A DNA stretch of 64,000 nucleotides from Elusimicrobiota bacterium (GCA_023213235.1 CP096137.1:3686437-3750436); one strand, 5' to 3'; counted from the stretch's first letter, positions 28,890 through 38,453 are shown. Translations and numbers: made by a program. The notes: generated by a model from the sequence alone, not told the origin.

Positions 28890-29652
28890 CGCTTCCCGCG
28901 GAACGGGCACTTCCACTCCGCTCCGTTCTCTCGACCCGAGAACTGGATGCTCTCCCAGACGTCGGCCCACCGCGCGACCGTCGGGTTGACCTGCCCCTGG
29001 TAGAGGACGTCGCGCGCGCGGTTGGCTTTGACCATCGGCTCGTACGCGTCGCCGAGCGCCTCGAACTGTTCGAAGAGGTTGAAGACGATCGCCGGGAGAG
29101 GAAGCGCCGCGAGAGCCGCGAGGAGCGCGGGTGCATGCCGACGAGGAAGTAGGCGTCGCCCGCGAAGCTGAAGCAGAAATTCTTGTCGGCCGGATCGGCG
29201 CTGAACTTCGGGTCCCAGCGCGCGCCCTCCGGCGAAGAGCCGCTCAAGCGGGACAGCTCTTCCCAGAACGCGGACTCGAAGGCCTCCTCGCTCGCGGGAA
29301 GGCCTCCGTCGAAGACGGCCCAGAAGCTGTAGTACGGCGAGGCGGACGCCGCCTGCCGGCGTTTGAACTCGACGAGGTCCGCCGCGAGGTCCGCGCTCGA
29401 GGAGCCGGCGCCGAGCTCCCCGTAGACTCCGAGCAGGTACTCCGCCTTGCGCAGGGAGCCGACCGCCGCGGCGCAGGGGTAGTTCTCGCCGCCGACGAGG
29501 GCGCGCGCGGCGCGGTCGGCCCGGGCGGCGGCGTCGAGCACGTCGCGCGGCGCGCCGGGGGCGAGAGGCAGCGGCCCGCCGGGAGCGGGCGCGAAGAGGC
29601 GAGGGAGGGGCTCACCCCGGAAGTCTAACGCGGAGGGCGCCCCGCGCTCCAT
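28886..29652 (-). CDS. YqcI/YcgG family protein (GntA-like N-hydroxylase family), one frameshift
   Basis: About 255 residues from ATG 29652. The family pattern is clear: NYPCAAAVGSLRKAEYLLGV, ASPYYSFWAVFDGGLPASEE, FCFSFAGDAYFLVGMHPRSS. After one added base at GGG 29094-29096 (plus strand) come PAIVFNLFEQFEALGDAYEP, VLYQGQVNPTVARWADVWES and a C-terminal QFSGRENGAEWKCPF. The family includes GntA, a heme-dependent enzyme that N-hydroxylates a guanidino/arginine derivative in guanitoxin synthesis; most other members are uncharacterised. Translationally coupled to the DUF1989 gene. Confidence 0.75.
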
Positions 29653-29675
29653 GACGGCGGCGCAACGGTCCGGCG

Positions 29676-30665
29676 TCAGCCGTTGGACAGCCGGCGGCGC
29701 GCGCCCTGCAGCAGGTTGCGGCCGAGGCTGAAGGTCATGCGGAACTTGTCGAAGGAGTCGCGGTCGTCGGTGCCGAAGCGGCGCAGCGCGTAGGGGTCGG
29801 CGCCCGGGCCGACGAAGCCCGCGACCGTGGAGAGGCCGCACAGGAAGCCGCCGTCGCGCAGCGCCGCGGCCGTGTCCGCGGAGAGGTCGTCGTAGTCGCC
29901 GTTCGGGTAGCAGAACAGGTCGCACGGGCGGCCGACGTTCTTCTCCACGAGCGCCTTCGAGCGCGCGAGCTCCTCGCGGAAGCCCGACGCGCCGAGCAAG
30001 GTCGCGATCGTGTGCGTGTGGGTGTGGGAGCCGATCTCGACGAGGCCGGAGTCCGCCATCTCCCGGCACTGCGCCCAGGAGAGGGGGCGGTAGTTCTCCG
30101 GCGCGGAGCCGTCGAGGACGAGGCGGCGCAGCTCCCGCTCGACGGGGACGATCAGCGCCTCGCGCGCCCGCGGCAGGAGGTCCTTGGCCTGGGCCTGGAG
30201 GGACTTCAGCCGCTCGCGCCGGGCCGCGGCGTCTCCGGGCGCGCCGGCGAAGGCGTGCTCGAGGCGGTCCGGCCACAGCGGCACGCGCTCGTCGACGAAC
30301 TGCGTCGCGACGAAGAGGGCGGCCGGCGCGGAGAACTCGCGCAACACGGGGAAGCCGAGGGAGTGGACGCTCTCGTAGCCGTCGTCGATCGTGAGCGCGA
30401 CGGCGTTGTCCGGCAGGGCCGGTCCGCCGCGCAGGGACTCCACGACGGCGCGCAAGGTCACGAGATTCGCGTGGTCGCGCAGATAGGATAATTGGCGGCG
30501 GAAGGCGCTCTGCTGGAGCCGGTTTCCCTGGTAGTTGACGATCCCGTCGGAGGGACGGTCGGTGAAGCCGTGGTACATGAGGACGACGGCCGAACGGCGG
30601 CGCAGCCAGCGCAGCGGCCGGTCGAGCCCGAGGTCGAGCGCCAGCGCGAGAGCCCTGCCCGTCAT
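29676..30665 (-). CDS. Polysaccharide deacetylase (CE4, NodB fold)
   Basis: About 329 residues; ATG 30665 overlaps the stop of the GNAT gene (ATGA). CE4 motifs: VALTIDDGYESVHSLGFPVL (catalytic base Asp and metal Asp), EIGSHTHTHTIATLLGASGF (metal His pair, HTHTH), LFCYPNGDYDDLSADTAAAL and the late RRFGTDDRDSFDKFRMTFSL. No signal peptide, so cytoplasmic or membrane-attached. It may de-N-acetylate a glycan precursor; many such genes sit beside GNAT proteins in glycan loci. Confidence 0.85.
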   Translation of the reverse strand: MTGRALALALDLGLDRPLRWLRRRSAVVLMYHGFTDRPSDGIVNYQGNRLQQSAFRRQLSYLRDHANLVTLRAVVESLRGGPALPDNAVALTIDDGYESVHSLGFPVLREFSAPAALFVATQFVDERVPLWPDRLEHAFAGAPGDAAARRERLKSLQAQAKDLLPRAREALIVPVERELRRLVLDGSAPENYRPLSWAQCREMADSGLVEIGSHTHTHTIATLLGASGFREELARSKALVEKNVGRPCDLFCYPNGDYDDLSADTAAALRDGGFLCGLSTVAGFVGPGADPYALRRFGTDDRDSFDKFRMTFSLGRNLLQGARRRLSNG

Positions 30666-31669
30666 GGGAACATCAGGTCGTGGTCGCTGTCGATCGACTG
30701 CGTCGGCAGCGGCGCCGACAGCAGCTCGGCCGAGGCGGGATCGGCCGCGCTCCAGGCGAAGCGCACGGGCCGTTCGCGGCTCAAGACGGGGGCGGCCGCG
30801 GCGAGGAGGACGGCGTCGGTCCCCGCGAGCCACGCGTCGTCGGCCCCGGAGTCGAGCGCCCAGCGCGCGAAGCCCTTCACCAGGCCCGCGCGGGCCTCGG
30901 GCTTGCCGGGGCCGACGAGCAGCAGGTGCGCGCGGCGCCGGCCGAGGCTCTCGAAGAGGCGGAACACGCCGGCCGCGCCGCCGGTCTCGGCGAGGAAGTG
31001 CTCGGCGCGCCGCGGGTTCTCGAGGAGGCGCCAGCGCACCCAGTCGGCGTCGCGCGGCACGCGCGGCTTCATGTTCATCGGCTCGTCGAACTTCTCCGCC
31101 AGGCCGCCGGAATCGGGCGGCAGGGGCGAGACCTTGAGCGCCGGGGCTCCCGCGGTCAGCGCGCGCAGCCCGAGACGCGCCGCCGGGCCGAACAGGACGC
31201 CCGCCGCCGCCCCGGCCGCGCCCCAGCGACGGCGCATCGGACCGGCGAGCTCGAGCGGGAACGAGCGCGCGAACGCCCCCGTCCGCTCCGTCCAGCCGAG
31301 CTTGAGGAACACGCGCATCGACTCGTCGTTGCAGAAGGTGATGCGGCGCGGGCACGTGGCCATCCACGCCTCGGTCAGAGCCTTGCCGTGGCCCTTGCCG
31401 CGCCACTCCGGCAGGATCGAAAAATCGACGAACCAGATCGCCGTCGACTCCCGGCCGTCGTGCGCGATCTTGACCGGCATCGACCCCGCGAAGCCCACGA
31501 CCTTGCCCGCGTCGACCAGGGCCAGGGGCTCGAGCCCCGGGAACCGGTCGACGCGGTACAGCCAGCGCCAATGTTCGTCGAGGAACGCGGCGCGGTCCGG
31601 CCAGGCGGCGGCGAAGAACGGGGTCAACGACCCCGGCGGTATCGCCGTCGCCTTCCGGATCTCCGGCAT
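30662..31669 (-). CDS. GNAT-like N-acyltransferase
   Basis: 335 residues. The N-terminal half carries a GNAT domain: ALVDAGKVVGFAGSMPVKIA and the acetyl-CoA P-loop ILPEWRGKGHGKALTEAWMA. The C-terminal half (WVRWRLLENPRRAEHFLAET, FESLGRRRAHLLLVGPGKPE) looks like a second degenerate GNAT fold, as in FemX/BioF2-like double-GNAT enzymes. Starts six bases after the POT transporter stop and overlaps the deacetylase. The substrate may be an amino sugar. Confidence 0.75.
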   Translation of the reverse strand: MPEIRKATAIPPGSLTPFFAAAWPDRAAFLDEHWRWLYRVDRFPGLEPLALVDAGKVVGFAGSMPVKIAHDGRESTAIWFVDFSILPEWRGKGHGKALTEAWMATCPRRITFCNDESMRVFLKLGWTERTGAFARSFPLELAGPMRRRWGAAGAAAGVLFGPAARLGLRALTAGAPALKVSPLPPDSGGLAEKFDEPMNMKPRVPRDADWVRWRLLENPRRAEHFLAETGGAAGVFRLFESLGRRRAHLLLVGPGKPEARAGLVKGFARWALDSGADDAWLAGTDAVLLAAAAPVLSRERPVRFAWSAADPASAELLSAPLPTQSIDSDHDLMFP

Positions 31670-31675
31670 CGGGCC

Positions 31676-33061
31676 TTAGTGGCCGACCGGCGCCGAGCCG
31701 TCCTCGATGTACTCGCGGACCTTGTAGCGCGACGCCGTCCAGATGAAGATTCCGGAGACGGCCGCCATGAGGATCGCGAAGAACCAGTAGAAGCTGGCGC
31801 CCTGGAACTTGTTGATCGCCGACACGTAGGCGGTCAGCACGTTCCCGAAGAAGATCGTGAGGAAGAAGAAGCTCATGATCGTGCTCTTCATCGCGCGCGG
31901 CGCCTGCGTGTACGCGAACTCCAGGCCCGTGATCGAGATCATGATCTCGGCGATCGTGATCAGGAGGTACGGGATGAACTGCCAGGCCACCGACGGCTTG
32001 CCGCCGCCGTCGATCGCGTGCTGGATCAGCGCCGCGCCCGCGAACGACGTCGCCGCGATGACCATGCCCAGCGACATGCGGCGCAGCGGCGTCATCGTCG
32101 TCTTGAACGCCTTCTCGATGGCCGGGTAGCCCCACGCCGCGAACAGCGGGATCAGCGCCATGACCATGATCGGGTTCAGCGCCGAGATCTGCGACGCCTC
32201 CCACTTCACGCCGAACACGTCGAGGTTCATCTGCTCGGCCTGCAGGACCCACGAGGAGCCGTGCTGGTCGAACAGCGCCCAGAACACGGTCACGGTCGCG
32301 AACACCTTGCAGACGTCGAGGACCGCGCGCGCGCCCTCGACGTCTTCCGCGGAATACTTCGACGCGGCCGCGGAGAAGAAGTCTCCGCCGGGCTTGCGCT
32401 TGCCCGTCGCCGCGGCCCAGAGGATCGCGAGGAAGCCGGGCTTGCCGGTCTTGCCCGTCGGGGGGACGTTGACGTACTGCGGGTGTCCCTTCCAGAACAC
32501 GACCGTCGCGATCGCCATCAGGATGCCGGGCAGGCCGAAGGCCGCCTCCGGCCCGTACCAGACGAGCATCTTGGGGATCAGCAAGGTCGAGAAGAACGAG
32601 CCGAAATTGATCGCGAAGTAGAAGATGTCGTAGATCTTCTGGATCAGGTGCTTGTTCTTGTCGGTGAACTGGTCGCCGACGTGTGTGGAGACGCACGGCT
32701 TGATGCCGCCGGAGCCGAGGGCGATCAAGCCGAGGCCCCAGTACAGGCCGGTCTTGCTGCCCGGGAACAGCGCGAGCACGCCGTGGCCGACGCAGTAGAC
32801 GATCGACAGCGTCATGATCGTCTTGTACTTGCCCCAGTAGCGGTCGGCGATGTACGCGCCGATCAGCGGCGTGAAGTAGCACGCCGAGACGAACAGGTGG
32901 TACGCCGCCGTCGCCTCGTGCTTGGGCATCATGAGGTGATTGACCATGAACACGGTCAGGATCGCGCGCATGCCGTAGAAGCTGAAGCGCTCGCAGGCCT
33001 CGTTGCCGACGATGTACTTGATCTGCGGCGGGAACGTGTCCGACTTGGCGGTGGTCGTCAT
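31676..33061 (-). CDS. Proton-dependent oligopeptide (POT/PTR2) transporter
   Basis: 461 residues, ATG overlapping the dapA stop (ATGA). Signature YIVGNEACERFSFYGMRAIL (ExxERFxFYG), LIGAYIADRYWGKYKTIMTL (PTR2 motif), GGIKPCVSTHVGDQF and IYDIFYFAINFGSFFS. Twelve or more TM helices. Imports di- and tripeptides with protons. Its position directly after dapA and dapF suggests a link to uptake or recycling of peptides, possibly peptidoglycan peptides (inference). Confidence 0.88.
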   Translation of the reverse strand: MTTTAKSDTFPPQIKYIVGNEACERFSFYGMRAILTVFMVNHLMMPKHEATAAYHLFVSACYFTPLIGAYIADRYWGKYKTIMTLSIVYCVGHGVLALFPGSKTGLYWGLGLIALGSGGIKPCVSTHVGDQFTDKNKHLIQKIYDIFYFAINFGSFFSTLLIPKMLVWYGPEAAFGLPGILMAIATVVFWKGHPQYVNVPPTGKTGKPGFLAILWAAATGKRKPGGDFFSAAASKYSAEDVEGARAVLDVCKVFATVTVFWALFDQHGSSWVLQAEQMNLDVFGVKWEASQISALNPIMVMALIPLFAAWGYPAIEKAFKTTMTPLRRMSLGMVIAATSFAGAALIQHAIDGGGKPSVAWQFIPYLLITIAEIMISITGLEFAYTQAPRAMKSTIMSFFFLTIFFGNVLTAYVSAINKFQGASFYWFFAILMAAVSGIFIWTASRYKVREYIEDGSAPVGH

Positions 33062-33945
33062 ATCAGGTCGAGCTCCTTGAGGGCCTTCTTCAGCGCGGGA
33101 CGTTTGTCCGTCGACAGAGGGGTCAGCGGCAGGCGCGGCTCGGGGCGGCAACGGCCCATCATGGCGAGCGCGGCCTTCACGGGAATGGGGTTCGTCTCGA
33201 CGAACAGCGCCTTGATCAGCGGGAACAGCTCGAGGTGCAGGCGCGCGGCCTTCTTGTAGTCGCCCTTGAGCGCGGCCTCGCACAGCGCCTGCGTGCGCTG
33301 GGGCGCGACGTTGGCGACGACGGAGACCACGCCCTTGGCGCCGACCGACATCATCGGCACGGTCAGGCTGTCGTCGCCGGAGAGGACGGTGAAGTCCTTT
33401 CGCTTGGCGGTGAGCTGCAGGATCTCCGAGACCTGGTCCAAGCTGCCCGCCGCTTCCTTGACCGCCGCGACCGTCGGGCAGTCCTTGGCGAGCTTGGCGA
33501 TCGTCGCGGGGGCGACGTTGACGCCGGTGCGGCCGGGGATGTTGTAGAGCATCAGCGGCAGGCGGCTCTCCGCGGCCACCGCGCGGAAGTGGGCGTAGAG
33601 GCCCTCCTGCGTCGGCTTGTTGTAATAAGGAGCGAGCACGAGCAGGGCGTCGGCGCCGAGGCTCTCGGCCTCTCGGGCGGCCTCGACGGCCTTCCACGTC
33701 GCGTTGGTGCCCACGCCCGCGATGACCGGCACCTCGCCGCGCGACTCGTCGCAGGCGATCTCGATGGCGCGCCGGTACTCCTCGTGCAGAAGGGTCGCGG
33801 CCTCGCCCGTCGAGCCGCACGGCACCAGGCCGCGCGTGCCGCCCTTGAGCTGCAGGCGGATCAGGTGGCGGTAGGCGTCCTCGTCGAGGCGGCCCTCCGC
33901 GTCGAACGGGGTGACGAGCGCGACGTAGGAGCCTTCGAACTTCAT
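33058..33945 (-). CDS. dapA: 4-hydroxy-tetrahydrodipicolinate synthase
   Basis: 295 residues, full length. GSYVALVTPFDAEGRLDEDA at the N-terminus, GLVPCGSTGEAATLLHEEYR (pyruvate-binding GSTGE), APYYNKPTQEGLYAHF, MLYNIPGRTGVNVAPATIAK (catalytic Tyr), TVAAVKEAAGSLDQVSEIL (Schiff-base Lys) and VLSGDDSLTVPMMSVGAKGV. Condenses pyruvate and aspartate semialdehyde in lysine/DAP synthesis. ATG overlaps the dapF stop. Confidence 0.93.
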   Translation of the reverse strand: MKFEGSYVALVTPFDAEGRLDEDAYRHLIRLQLKGGTRGLVPCGSTGEAATLLHEEYRRAIEIACDESRGEVPVIAGVGTNATWKAVEAAREAESLGADALLVLAPYYNKPTQEGLYAHFRAVAAESRLPLMLYNIPGRTGVNVAPATIAKLAKDCPTVAAVKEAAGSLDQVSEILQLTAKRKDFTVLSGDDSLTVPMMSVGAKGVVSVVANVAPQRTQALCEAALKGDYKKAARLHLELFPLIKALFVETNPIPVKAALAMMGRCRPEPRLPLTPLSTDKRPALKKALKELDLI

Positions 33946-34715
33946 AGGGAGACCTCTCCGGTGAACGTGATCCGGGCCGGGCCCTCGAGCCGGGGCCCGT
34001 CCTGGAAGGAAGCCGACAGAACGTCGCCGCCGCGCACCGTCACGCGCACGGGATGGCGGTCGAAGCCGAGCACGCGCGCGACGAAGGCGGAGGCCACGAC
34101 GCCGGTGCCGCAGGCCAAAGTCTCGTCCTCGACGCCGCGCTCGTACGTGCGAACGATGAGGCCTTTCGCGCCGAGCTCCACGAAATTCACGTTCGCGCCC
34201 GCCTTGCCGAAGGCCTTGTGGAAGCGCAGGGCGCGGCCGAGCGTTTTCACGTCGACGCGCCGCGCGTCGTCCACGAAAACGACGGCGTGCGGCACGCCCG
34301 TGTTCACGTAGTGGGCCTGCACGAGCTTGCCGCCGGCGCGGACGTTCATGCCGAGCCGGAGGTTCTTGGGCGCGGGCATCGTGACTTCCACGCGGCCGGG
34401 GCCGGTGCGGCGGGCGTGGAGCGGGCCGCGGTTGGTCTGAAGCGCGAAATCCTTGCCCTTGAGCCAGCCCTGCTTGATCGCCCAGTAGACGCCGGCGCGG
34501 GAGCCGTTGCCGCAGAAAGCCGAGGACCCGTCGGCGTTCCAGTAATCCAAACGGACGGAGCGGCCTTTGCGGGACATGACGAGGAGACCGTCGGCGCCGA
34601 TGCCCTTGCGGCGATCGCAGAGGACCCGCGCGAGAAGGGCCTTAGCATGGCCCTTGGGATTATCGAGCAGAACAAAATCATTGCCCGCCCCGGAGAGCTT
34701 CCAGAAGCGCGTCAT
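33942..34715 (-). CDS. dapF: Diaminopimelate epimerase
   Basis: 257 residues. MTRFWKLSGAGNDFVLLDN start, YWNADGSSAFCGNGSRAGVY with the first catalytic Cys, GVPHAVVFVDDARRVDV, and TYERGVEDETLACGTGVVAS with the second Cys. Converts LL-DAP to meso-DAP for peptidoglycan and lysine. The usual CGNGxRC lacks its last Cys (SRAG), which is non-catalytic in most members. Start and stop both overlap neighbours (ATGA), so it is part of a translationally coupled chain. Confidence 0.93.
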   Translation of the reverse strand: MTRFWKLSGAGNDFVLLDNPKGHAKALLARVLCDRRKGIGADGLLVMSRKGRSVRLDYWNADGSSAFCGNGSRAGVYWAIKQGWLKGKDFALQTNRGPLHARRTGPGRVEVTMPAPKNLRLGMNVRAGGKLVQAHYVNTGVPHAVVFVDDARRVDVKTLGRALRFHKAFGKAGANVNFVELGAKGLIVRTYERGVEDETLACGTGVVASAFVARVLGFDRHPVRVTVRGGDVLSASFQDGPRLEGPARITFTGEVSL

Positions 34716-35666
34716 TTCTTCGCCTCTCCCGCGAGGCGGTCGCGCAGGCCGCGCGCCGCGCGGGCCGGGAAGTCGCCGCGCGCGGGGGCGGTCAGGGGCG
34801 AGAGCTCGAGCGCCGCCTTGGACGGCAAGCCGCGCGCGAGCTGGGCGCGCGCGCGGGCCCACAGGGCCGCGGCGTCGCCGGGCGACTCGCGCAGGACGAG
34901 GTCGGCCTCGATGAGCGCGTCGGCCGGGCGACCGGCCTCGATGAGCCACAGCGCGCGCGCGCCGCGCGCCGACGCCGGCGCCGCAGGCCAGCGCCTCGTC
35001 GAGCGCGGAGAGAGCGCCGGGCAGATCGCTCTCGGCGCGGCGCGCGAAGGCGGTCAGCACGTGGCCGTCGGGGTTCTTGGGCTCGAGGGAGATGGCCCGG
35101 CGGATGGCGAGTTCGGCCGTCGTCCAGTCGCGCTGAGCGAGCAAGGTCTCGGCGTAGGAGCGCCAGACGTCCGCGCGGCTTTCGAGCGTCTCGAGCGCGA
35201 CTTCATAATGCTCGGCCGATCGATCCAGGAAGCCGAAGCGCCGGTCGATCTCGGCGAGGCCCAGGTGGGCGCCGAAGTGCTTGGGCTCGAACAAGATCGC
35301 CTTCTCGTAGAACGGGCGCGCCTGCTCGTCGAGTCCCGTGCGGTGGAGCATGTCGCCCTGCCGCGTGAGCAGGTCGACGTTCTTCGGGAACAGCTTGACG
35401 CCGACCTGGTAGACGCCCAGCGCCTCGTCGACGCGGCCGAGCAGGTCGAGGTTGTCGCCGAGCAGGACGTACGCCTGGCGCAGGTCGGTGCCGCGCAGGG
35501 TCTGCATGAACTGGGGCGTGAGCGCCGCGACGACCTCGCGCGGCTTTCGCGCGTCGGAGAGCGCCTGCACGGGGCGGATCTTCTTGTCGGACGCCTCTCC
35601 GAAGAGCCGCCACGCGCGCGCGGGCGGCGCGGCGCAGAGCAGCGCGAGCGCCAGCGCCAGCCTCAT
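34712..35666 (-). CDS. Secreted TPR-repeat protein (one frameshift)
   Basis: About 318 residues. Signal peptide MRLALALALLCAAPPARAWR. Successive TPR units: AYVLLGDNLDLLGRVDEALG, VDLLTRQGDMLHRTGLDEQA, FGAHLGLAEIDRRFGFLDRS, VWRSYAETLLAQRDWTTAEL. The frame breaks in a GC repeat near 34970-34990; the other frame continues ALWLIEAGRPADALIEADLV and ends RGLRDRLAGEAKK at a TGA overlapping the dapF ATG. Probably a periplasmic scaffold for the envelope proteins upstream. Confidence 0.75.
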
Positions 35667-36622
35667 TTGACCGGGCCCCAGCCTTCGGCGAGCTTCGGGA
35701 TGGACGCCAAGATCAGGCTTTCCTCGGCGGCCTGCAGGCGCGAGGCGGCGGTGATCTGGCCCTTTTCGATGGCTTCGACGACGCGGTGGTCCTCGAACAT
35801 GCCGATGTCGCCGACGGGCGGCTCGATGAGGAAGTCCGCCAGCCGGCGCTGCTGGCGCGAGAGGTAGGAGCCGCGGATGTCGATGACCTGCAGAAGGTTC
35901 TCGAGCACGTTCTCCGGGCGCGCGGTCGTGTAGTCGGTCTCGGTCACGCTCGCGATCGTCCACTCGGCGCCCAGCAGCTTGGCGGCGTCGACGGGAATGT
36001 AGTCGACGACGCCGCCGTCGACGAGGAAGCGGTGGCGGTACTCGAGCGGCTTGAAGATGCCGGGAAGGTTCATGCTCGCGCGCACGGCCTTTGCCACGTC
36101 GCCGTCGCGGAAGATGATCGCCTCGCCCGTGTAGACGTCCATCGCGACGCAGGCGAAAGGCTTGAGGGTCTGATCGAAGCGGATGCCGCCGAGCCCCTCG
36201 CGCAGCATGACCTCGGTCTTCTCCGAGGACAGCAGCTTGTCGAAGAACAGCATCGAGACGAGCTTCGTCTTCGTGAGGTCGTTGCCGCTGTCGACCTTGA
36301 TCGTCGCGGCGAACTCGCGGATCTTGCGGATCGGCATGCCGGCGGCGTACATCGAGCCCATGACCGCGCCCATCGAGGTGCCCGCGACGACGTCGATCGG
36401 GAAGCCCGCGTCCTCGAGCGCCTGGATGACGCCCGTGTGCGCGACGCCGCGCAGGGAGCCCGCCGACAGCACGAGGCCGACCTTCGGGCGGCGGGTCGTC
36501 GGGGCCTGGCGCACCTCGCGCCACAGGTGGTCGCGCAGCAGGCCTTCGGCGGAGAGGTCGGGCGCGGCCGCGGCGGGAACGGCCAGCGCCGCCGCGAGCA
36601 GCGCGGCCAGCGCCTTGGTCAT
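35663..36622 (-). CDS. Patatin-like phospholipase, exported
   Basis: 319 residues from ATG 36622, chosen because it gives signal peptide MTKALAALLAAALAVPAAAA. Oxyanion loop LVLSAGSLRGVAHTGVIQAL, nucleophile elbow VVAGTSMGAVMGSMYAAG (GxSxG) and catalytic Asp in HRFLVDGGVVDYIPVDAAK. A RssA/NTE-class serine hydrolase, predicted periplasmic. Overlaps the TolC gene upstream and the TPR gene downstream by 4 nt each, so the three probably work together. Confidence 0.85.
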   Translation of the reverse strand: MTKALAALLAAALAVPAAAAPDLSAEGLLRDHLWREVRQAPTTRRPKVGLVLSAGSLRGVAHTGVIQALEDAGFPIDVVAGTSMGAVMGSMYAAGMPIRKIREFAATIKVDSGNDLTKTKLVSMLFFDKLLSSEKTEVMLREGLGGIRFDQTLKPFACVAMDVYTGEAIIFRDGDVAKAVRASMNLPGIFKPLEYRHRFLVDGGVVDYIPVDAAKLLGAEWTIASVTETDYTTARPENVLENLLQVIDIRGSYLSRQQRRLADFLIEPPVGDIGMFEDHRVVEAIEKGQITAASRLQAAEESLILASIPKLAEGWGPVK

Positions 36623-37881
36623 TGCGGGAGCTCCCGGCCGACGGCGCGCTCGAAGCGCGCGCGGGCCAGGATGTGCTCCGTGACGGCGGTCAGCCACGCG
36701 AGCCGCAGCTCGAGGACTCCCTCGCGCGCGCGCTGGCGCGAGAGCGCGGCCCCGGCCTTCCCGGCGGCGTCGTCGAGCATCGCCTGCACGCGCTTGTACT
36801 GCTGCTCGCGGCGCGGCCACTCCTCCTGCCACCAGCGCACGGTGTCGGCGGCCTGGCGCACCTCGAGGCGCACGCGGTCCTGCAGCTGGGCGCGCGCCAG
36901 CTCGCCCTGGCGCTGCTCGGCGCGCTTCTGCTTGAGCTGGCTCCAGAAGTCGTAGGCGAAGGGGATCTTCAGGCCGAGCGTCACGTCCCAGTTGTTGTTC
37001 TTGAGCGGGAAGCGCGTCGCGGTGAGCTCGTAGTCGCCGGCGAGGAAGAGGGTCGGGTAGCGGCGGCCGAGCGCGAGGTTCACGCCGATGGCGTCCATCT
37101 GCACCTTGTAGGTCTGCGACTGAAGCTCGGGCCGCAGCTCCATCGCCCAGACGACGGCCTTGTCGGTCTCGGTGCGGGCCATCTTCGTCTCGAGCGTCCC
37201 CTCGACGCGGAACGGCGTGTCGAGCTCGAGGCTCAGCGCGTGAAGGAAGGTCAGACGCGCGGTCTCGAGCTGGTGGCGGGCCTCCGCCGCTCGCGAGCGC
37301 GCCGCGCCCGTCGCGGCCTCCGCCTCGACGCGCTCCCAGGCGCCGAGGCCGCCCTCTTCGGCGGCCTTCTCGGCGGTCTTCAGGTGCGCCTCGAGCGCGG
37401 CGGCGCGCTCCTGCGCGAGCAGCAGGCGGTAGAAGACCTCCTTGGCGCGCAAAGTCAGGTCGAGCTTGACGGAGTCGCGGTTCGACAGCGCCTGCTTCTG
37501 CGAGGCCTGCGCCAGGCGCAGCGTGTTCATCGTGCGCTGCCCCTCGTAGAGCGGCATATTGAAGTAAGCGCGCCCGGAATAAATGTTTTCGCTCGGCGCG
37601 CCCGGGAACAGCAGCAGGCTGCGGAACTCCGGCGAGAGCGCGAACGGGTAGCGCGCGTCGTACTTGGTGCCGCTGGCCTGCAGCCCGATGTCGGGCAGGA
37701 AGCGCAGGCGCGCCTCGGTCACGCGCGAACCCGCGATGATGACGTCCTGCTCGGCGCTCTGCAGGGCGGGGTCGTTGCGCAGCAGGCGCAGCGTCTCCTC
37801 GAGGGTATACACCCGCTCCGGCTGCTGCGCGAGCGCAACGGCGGGGAGAAGGAAGAGGACGGCGGCGAAGATGCGGTTCAC
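36619..37881 (-). CDS. TolC-family outer membrane protein
   Basis: 420 residues, GTG start giving signal peptide VNRIFAAVLFLLPAVALAQQ. VYTLEETLRLLRNDPALQSA and RVTEARLRFLPDIGLQASGT are the first-repeat pattern. Long amphipathic helices follow (QASQKQALSNRDSVKLDLTL), with NNNWDVTLGLKIPFAYDFWS and QGELARAQLQDRVRLEVRQA in the second repeat. Outer-membrane efflux or type I secretion channel. No RND or MFP partner is visible, so the inner-membrane partner must be elsewhere. Confidence 0.85.
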   Translation of the reverse strand: MNRIFAAVLFLLPAVALAQQPERVYTLEETLRLLRNDPALQSAEQDVIIAGSRVTEARLRFLPDIGLQASGTKYDARYPFALSPEFRSLLLFPGAPSENIYSGRAYFNMPLYEGQRTMNTLRLAQASQKQALSNRDSVKLDLTLRAKEVFYRLLLAQERAAALEAHLKTAEKAAEEGGLGAWERVEAEAATGAARSRAAEARHQLETARLTFLHALSLELDTPFRVEGTLETKMARTETDKAVVWAMELRPELQSQTYKVQMDAIGVNLALGRRYPTLFLAGDYELTATRFPLKNNNWDVTLGLKIPFAYDFWSQLKQKRAEQRQGELARAQLQDRVRLEVRQAADTVRWWQEEWPRREQQYKRVQAMLDDAAGKAGAALSRQRAREGVLELRLAWLTAVTEHILARARFERAVGRELPQ

Positions 37882-38438
37882 TACACCTTGAACGACTTGG
37901 TCAGATGGTCGAGCTCGACCTTGAGCGACTTGAGATCCTCGCGGACCCCGGCGTCGACGGCGCGCTTGGCGATCTCGTCGACGCGCTCGGAGAGCCGGAC
38001 GGCGAGATTGCGGTCCTTCTGCACGAGCGCCTGGAGGGCGGCGGCCATGCCGTTGAACTCCTCCTGCAGCTCCATGAGCTCGTCGCCCGTGCGCAGAGAC
38101 ACGCGGTGCGTGAGGTCCCCGCTCGACAGCGACTGGCAGGACTTCTCGAAGCGGAAGATGGGGCCGGCGAAGCGGTGCGACACGTAGAGCGAGATCAGCA
38201 GCATCAGCGCCAGGTAGAGCCCCACCTTCACGAGCAGCACCGTGTTGAACTGCGTGATGCGGTCGGTCACCGACGGGCACTCCGTCAGCATGACGCGCAT
38301 CAGCGAGTAGTACACGTCGCCGCCGACGATCATCGACGCGACGAGGACGCTCAAGAACACCATGCCGATGTACTTGAGCTGCAGCGAGCGCTTGACGAGG
38401 ACGGTCTTACGCTGGAACCGCTGATCTTCGTCGGGCAT
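37881..38438 (-). CDS. Two-TM HAMP-domain protein without output domain
   Basis: 185 residues: a TM helix (YIGMVFLSVLVASMIVGGDV), a short periplasmic loop (about 30 residues), a second TM (VLLVKVGLYLALMLLISLYV), HAMP (FAGPIFRFEKSCQSLSSGDL then TGDELMELQEEFNGMAAALQ) and a C-terminal coiled coil. No kinase, cyclase or MA domain. Such stand-alone HAMP proteins may signal through the response regulator encoded further upstream in the same direction (40294-40677). Confidence 0.75.
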   Translation of the reverse strand: MPDEDQRFQRKTVLVKRSLQLKYIGMVFLSVLVASMIVGGDVYYSLMRVMLTECPSVTDRITQFNTVLLVKVGLYLALMLLISLYVSHRFAGPIFRFEKSCQSLSSGDLTHRVSLRTGDELMELQEEFNGMAAALQALVQKDRNLAVRLSERVDEIAKRAVDAGVREDLKSLKVELDHLTKSFKV

Positions 38439-38453
38439 GAGTCTCCGGTCCGG

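Noticed and set aside
29676..32882. Apparent 1068-residue protein fusing a deacetylase to a long upstream region
   Set aside because: Only the last 330 residues are real; the upstream part is an out-of-frame reading of the GNAT and POT transporter genes.
33942..36524. Apparent 860-residue fusion ending in DapF
   Set aside because: Consists of the TPR gene, an out-of-frame patatin reading and dapF; motifs and overlapping starts separate them.
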